Positions 6,065 through 7,092 of a DNA stretch of 7,092 bases are shown here, in pieces. The notes under the pieces are model-generated. The model was not told where the DNA came from. It saw nothing but the letters and a program-made list of their open reading frames with translations, and searched no databases. The stretch comes from Alphaproteobacteria bacterium MarineAlpha3_Bin4 (GTDB lineage: Bacteria; Pseudomonadota; Alphaproteobacteria; Rhodospirillales; Casp-alpha2): contig PTLJ01000078.1 in assembly GCA_002938045.1 (NCBI GenBank), forward strand, positions 1-7,092, given 5' to 3'. Positions within the stretch are counted from its first letter, which is position 1. Each line of letters starts with the position of its first letter. Made by a program: the position numbers and the translations under genes.

Positions 6065-7092
6065 ATGAGCGAGAGAAGCGAAATAACTCCCGAAATCGTC
6101 GCCAACCACGGCTTGACCGAGGAAGAATACGCGAAAGTCCTCGACATCATGGGCCGCGAGCCTAACATCACTGAGCTCGGCATCTTCTCGGTTATGTGGT
6201 CGGAGCATTGCTCCTACAAGTCGTCCAAGAAGTGGCTGAAGACCCTGCCGACCGAGGGCCCGCAGGTGATTTGTGGTCCGGGTGAGAACGCCGGCATAAT
6301 CGACATCGGCGACGGCCAGGCGGCGGTGTTCAAAATGGAAAGCCATAATCACCCGTCCTACATCGAGCCCTACCAGGGTGCTGCGACCGGCGTCGGCGGC
6401 ATCCTGCGTGATATCTTTACCATGGGCGCACGCCCCATCGCTAACATGAACGCGCTCCGCTTCGGTAGCTCCGACCACCCGAAGACCAAACACCTGGTTA
6501 GCGGTGTCGTCGCGGGCATCGGCGGTTACGGCAATTGCGTTGGCGTGCCGACGATCGGCGGCGAATGCGAGTTCGACCCGGCCTACGACGGTAACATCCT
6601 TGTCAACGCCATGACCGTAGGCCTCGCTGACCAGGACAAGATCTTCTATTCAGCGGCGACCGGCGTCGGCAACCCGATCGTCTACATCGGCTCCAAGACT
6701 GGGCGCGACGGCATCCACGGCGCGACCATGGCTTCGGCCGAATTTTCGGAAGATGCGGATGAAAAGCGCCCGACCGTGCAAGTCGGCGACCCGTTCACCG
6801 AGAAGCTCCTGATCGAGGCATGTTTGGAGCTGATGAGGTTCGACTGCATCGTCGCTATCCAGGACATGGGCGCCGCTGGCTTGACCTGCTCCAGCTTCGA
6901 GATGGCGTCGAACGGTGGCACCGGAGTCGAGATGGAGCTCGACCATGTACCGCAGCGCGAGGACGGCATGACAGCCTACGAAATGCTGCTTTCCGAAAGC
7001 CAGGAGCGAATGCTGATGGTCTTGAGGCCCGGCAATGAAGATCGAGCGCGGGCGATCTTCGAGAAGTGGGAGCTCGATTTCGCAGTCATCGG
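6065..7092 (+). CDS. purL: FGAM synthase subunit PurL (small type), 3' end off window
   Basis: 342 full codons are present and the frame is still open at the right edge; the small-type protein is usually about 730-750 aa, so just under half is seen. PurL is the ATP-dependent synthetase subunit that converts FGAR to FGAM with ammonia from PurQ. Visible blocks are the N-terminal TPEIVANHGLTEEEY, the active-site WSEHCSYKSSK with His48, FKMESHNHPSYIEPYQGAAT (Glu92, His94, His96), GGILRDIFTMGARPIANMNA, GNILVNAMTVGLA, YIGSKTGRDGIHGATMAS and QDMGAAGLTCSSFEMA. The length without the large N-terminal and glutaminase domains shows the three-subunit type, in keeping with purS and purQ upstream. The ATG at 6065 fits the family N-terminus; the ribosome site is weak. 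44 bases separate it from the end of the rhomboid remnant, but 190 bases from the remnant's first stop codon. Confidence 0.97.
   Translation, partial: MSERSEITPEIVANHGLTEEEYAKVLDIMGREPNITELGIFSVMWSEHCSYKSSKKWLKTLPTEGPQVICGPGENAGIIDIGDGQAAVFKMESHNHPSYIEPYQGAATGVGGILRDIFTMGARPIANMNALRFGSSDHPKTKHLVSGVVAGIGGYGNCVGVPTIGGECEFDPAYDGNILVNAMTVGLADQDKIFYSAATGVGNPIVYIGSKTGRDGIHGATMASAEFSEDADEKRPTVQVGDPFTEKLLIEACLELMRFDCIVAIQDMGAAGLTCSSFEMASNGGTGVEMELDHVPQREDGMTAYEMLLSESQERMLMVLRPGNEDRARAIFEKWELDFAVI

Noticed and set aside
5738..6493. A 251-codon open frame on the minus strand across the rhomboid relic and the start of purL
   Set aside because: Its larger half mirrors conserved purL codons and the rest is the relic; no family pattern or ribosome site is visible.

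Overview
This window is an ordinary chromosomal purine-biosynthesis locus from a GC-rich alphaproteobacterium. The order purC-purS-purQ-...-purL, the three-subunit FGAM synthase (separate PurS, PurQ and small-type PurL), a nearby gene for the alphaproteobacterial F1-ATPase inhibitor zeta (DUF1476), and the protein sequences themselves all point that way. A Rhodospirillales-like lineage is my inference, mainly from PurC and its C-terminal tail. No tRNA, rRNA, CRISPR array, insertion sequence or phage gene was seen.

Layout, left to right. Minus strand, running off the left edge: an Ntn-hydrolase related to the acid ceramidase / C45 acyltransferase families, starting at a TTG at 730. A 115-base divergent region follows, holding a candidate purB promoter and a 9-bp perfect inverted repeat. 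Then purB on the plus strand (846-2159), the convergent zeta gene on the minus strand (2538-2170) with its own promoter, and an NRDE/TANGO2-family gene on the plus strand (2670-3428). The main plus-strand operon follows: a candidate extended -10 promoter at 3462-3490, then purC (3548-4312), purS (4328-4573, TTG start), purQ (4581-5270), a decayed rhomboid protease gene (about 5302-6020), and the first 342 codons of purL (6065 to the right edge).

How the genes work together. PurS, PurQ and PurL form FGAM synthase: PurQ releases ammonia from glutamine, PurL uses ATP to put it onto FGAR, and PurS holds the complex together. PurC then joins aspartate to CAIR to give SAICAR, and PurB removes fumarate from SAICAR and later from adenylosuccinate. 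The zeta protein acts on ATP synthase and is not a pathway enzyme; genes of this type often sit near purC in alphaproteobacteria (recalled, not searched).

The points most worth a second look are: (i) the rhomboid gene inside the operon, which has lost the catalytic Ser and His and carries at least two frame changes; (ii) PurC, where two positions that are acidic in the homologs I can recall (44 and 90) are both Thr; (iii) the hairpin or operator-like repeat in the purB leader; and (iv) the left-edge Ntn-hydrolase, which is easy to miss because its reading frame is open at the edge. I found no convincing sign of a previously undescribed multi-gene system.
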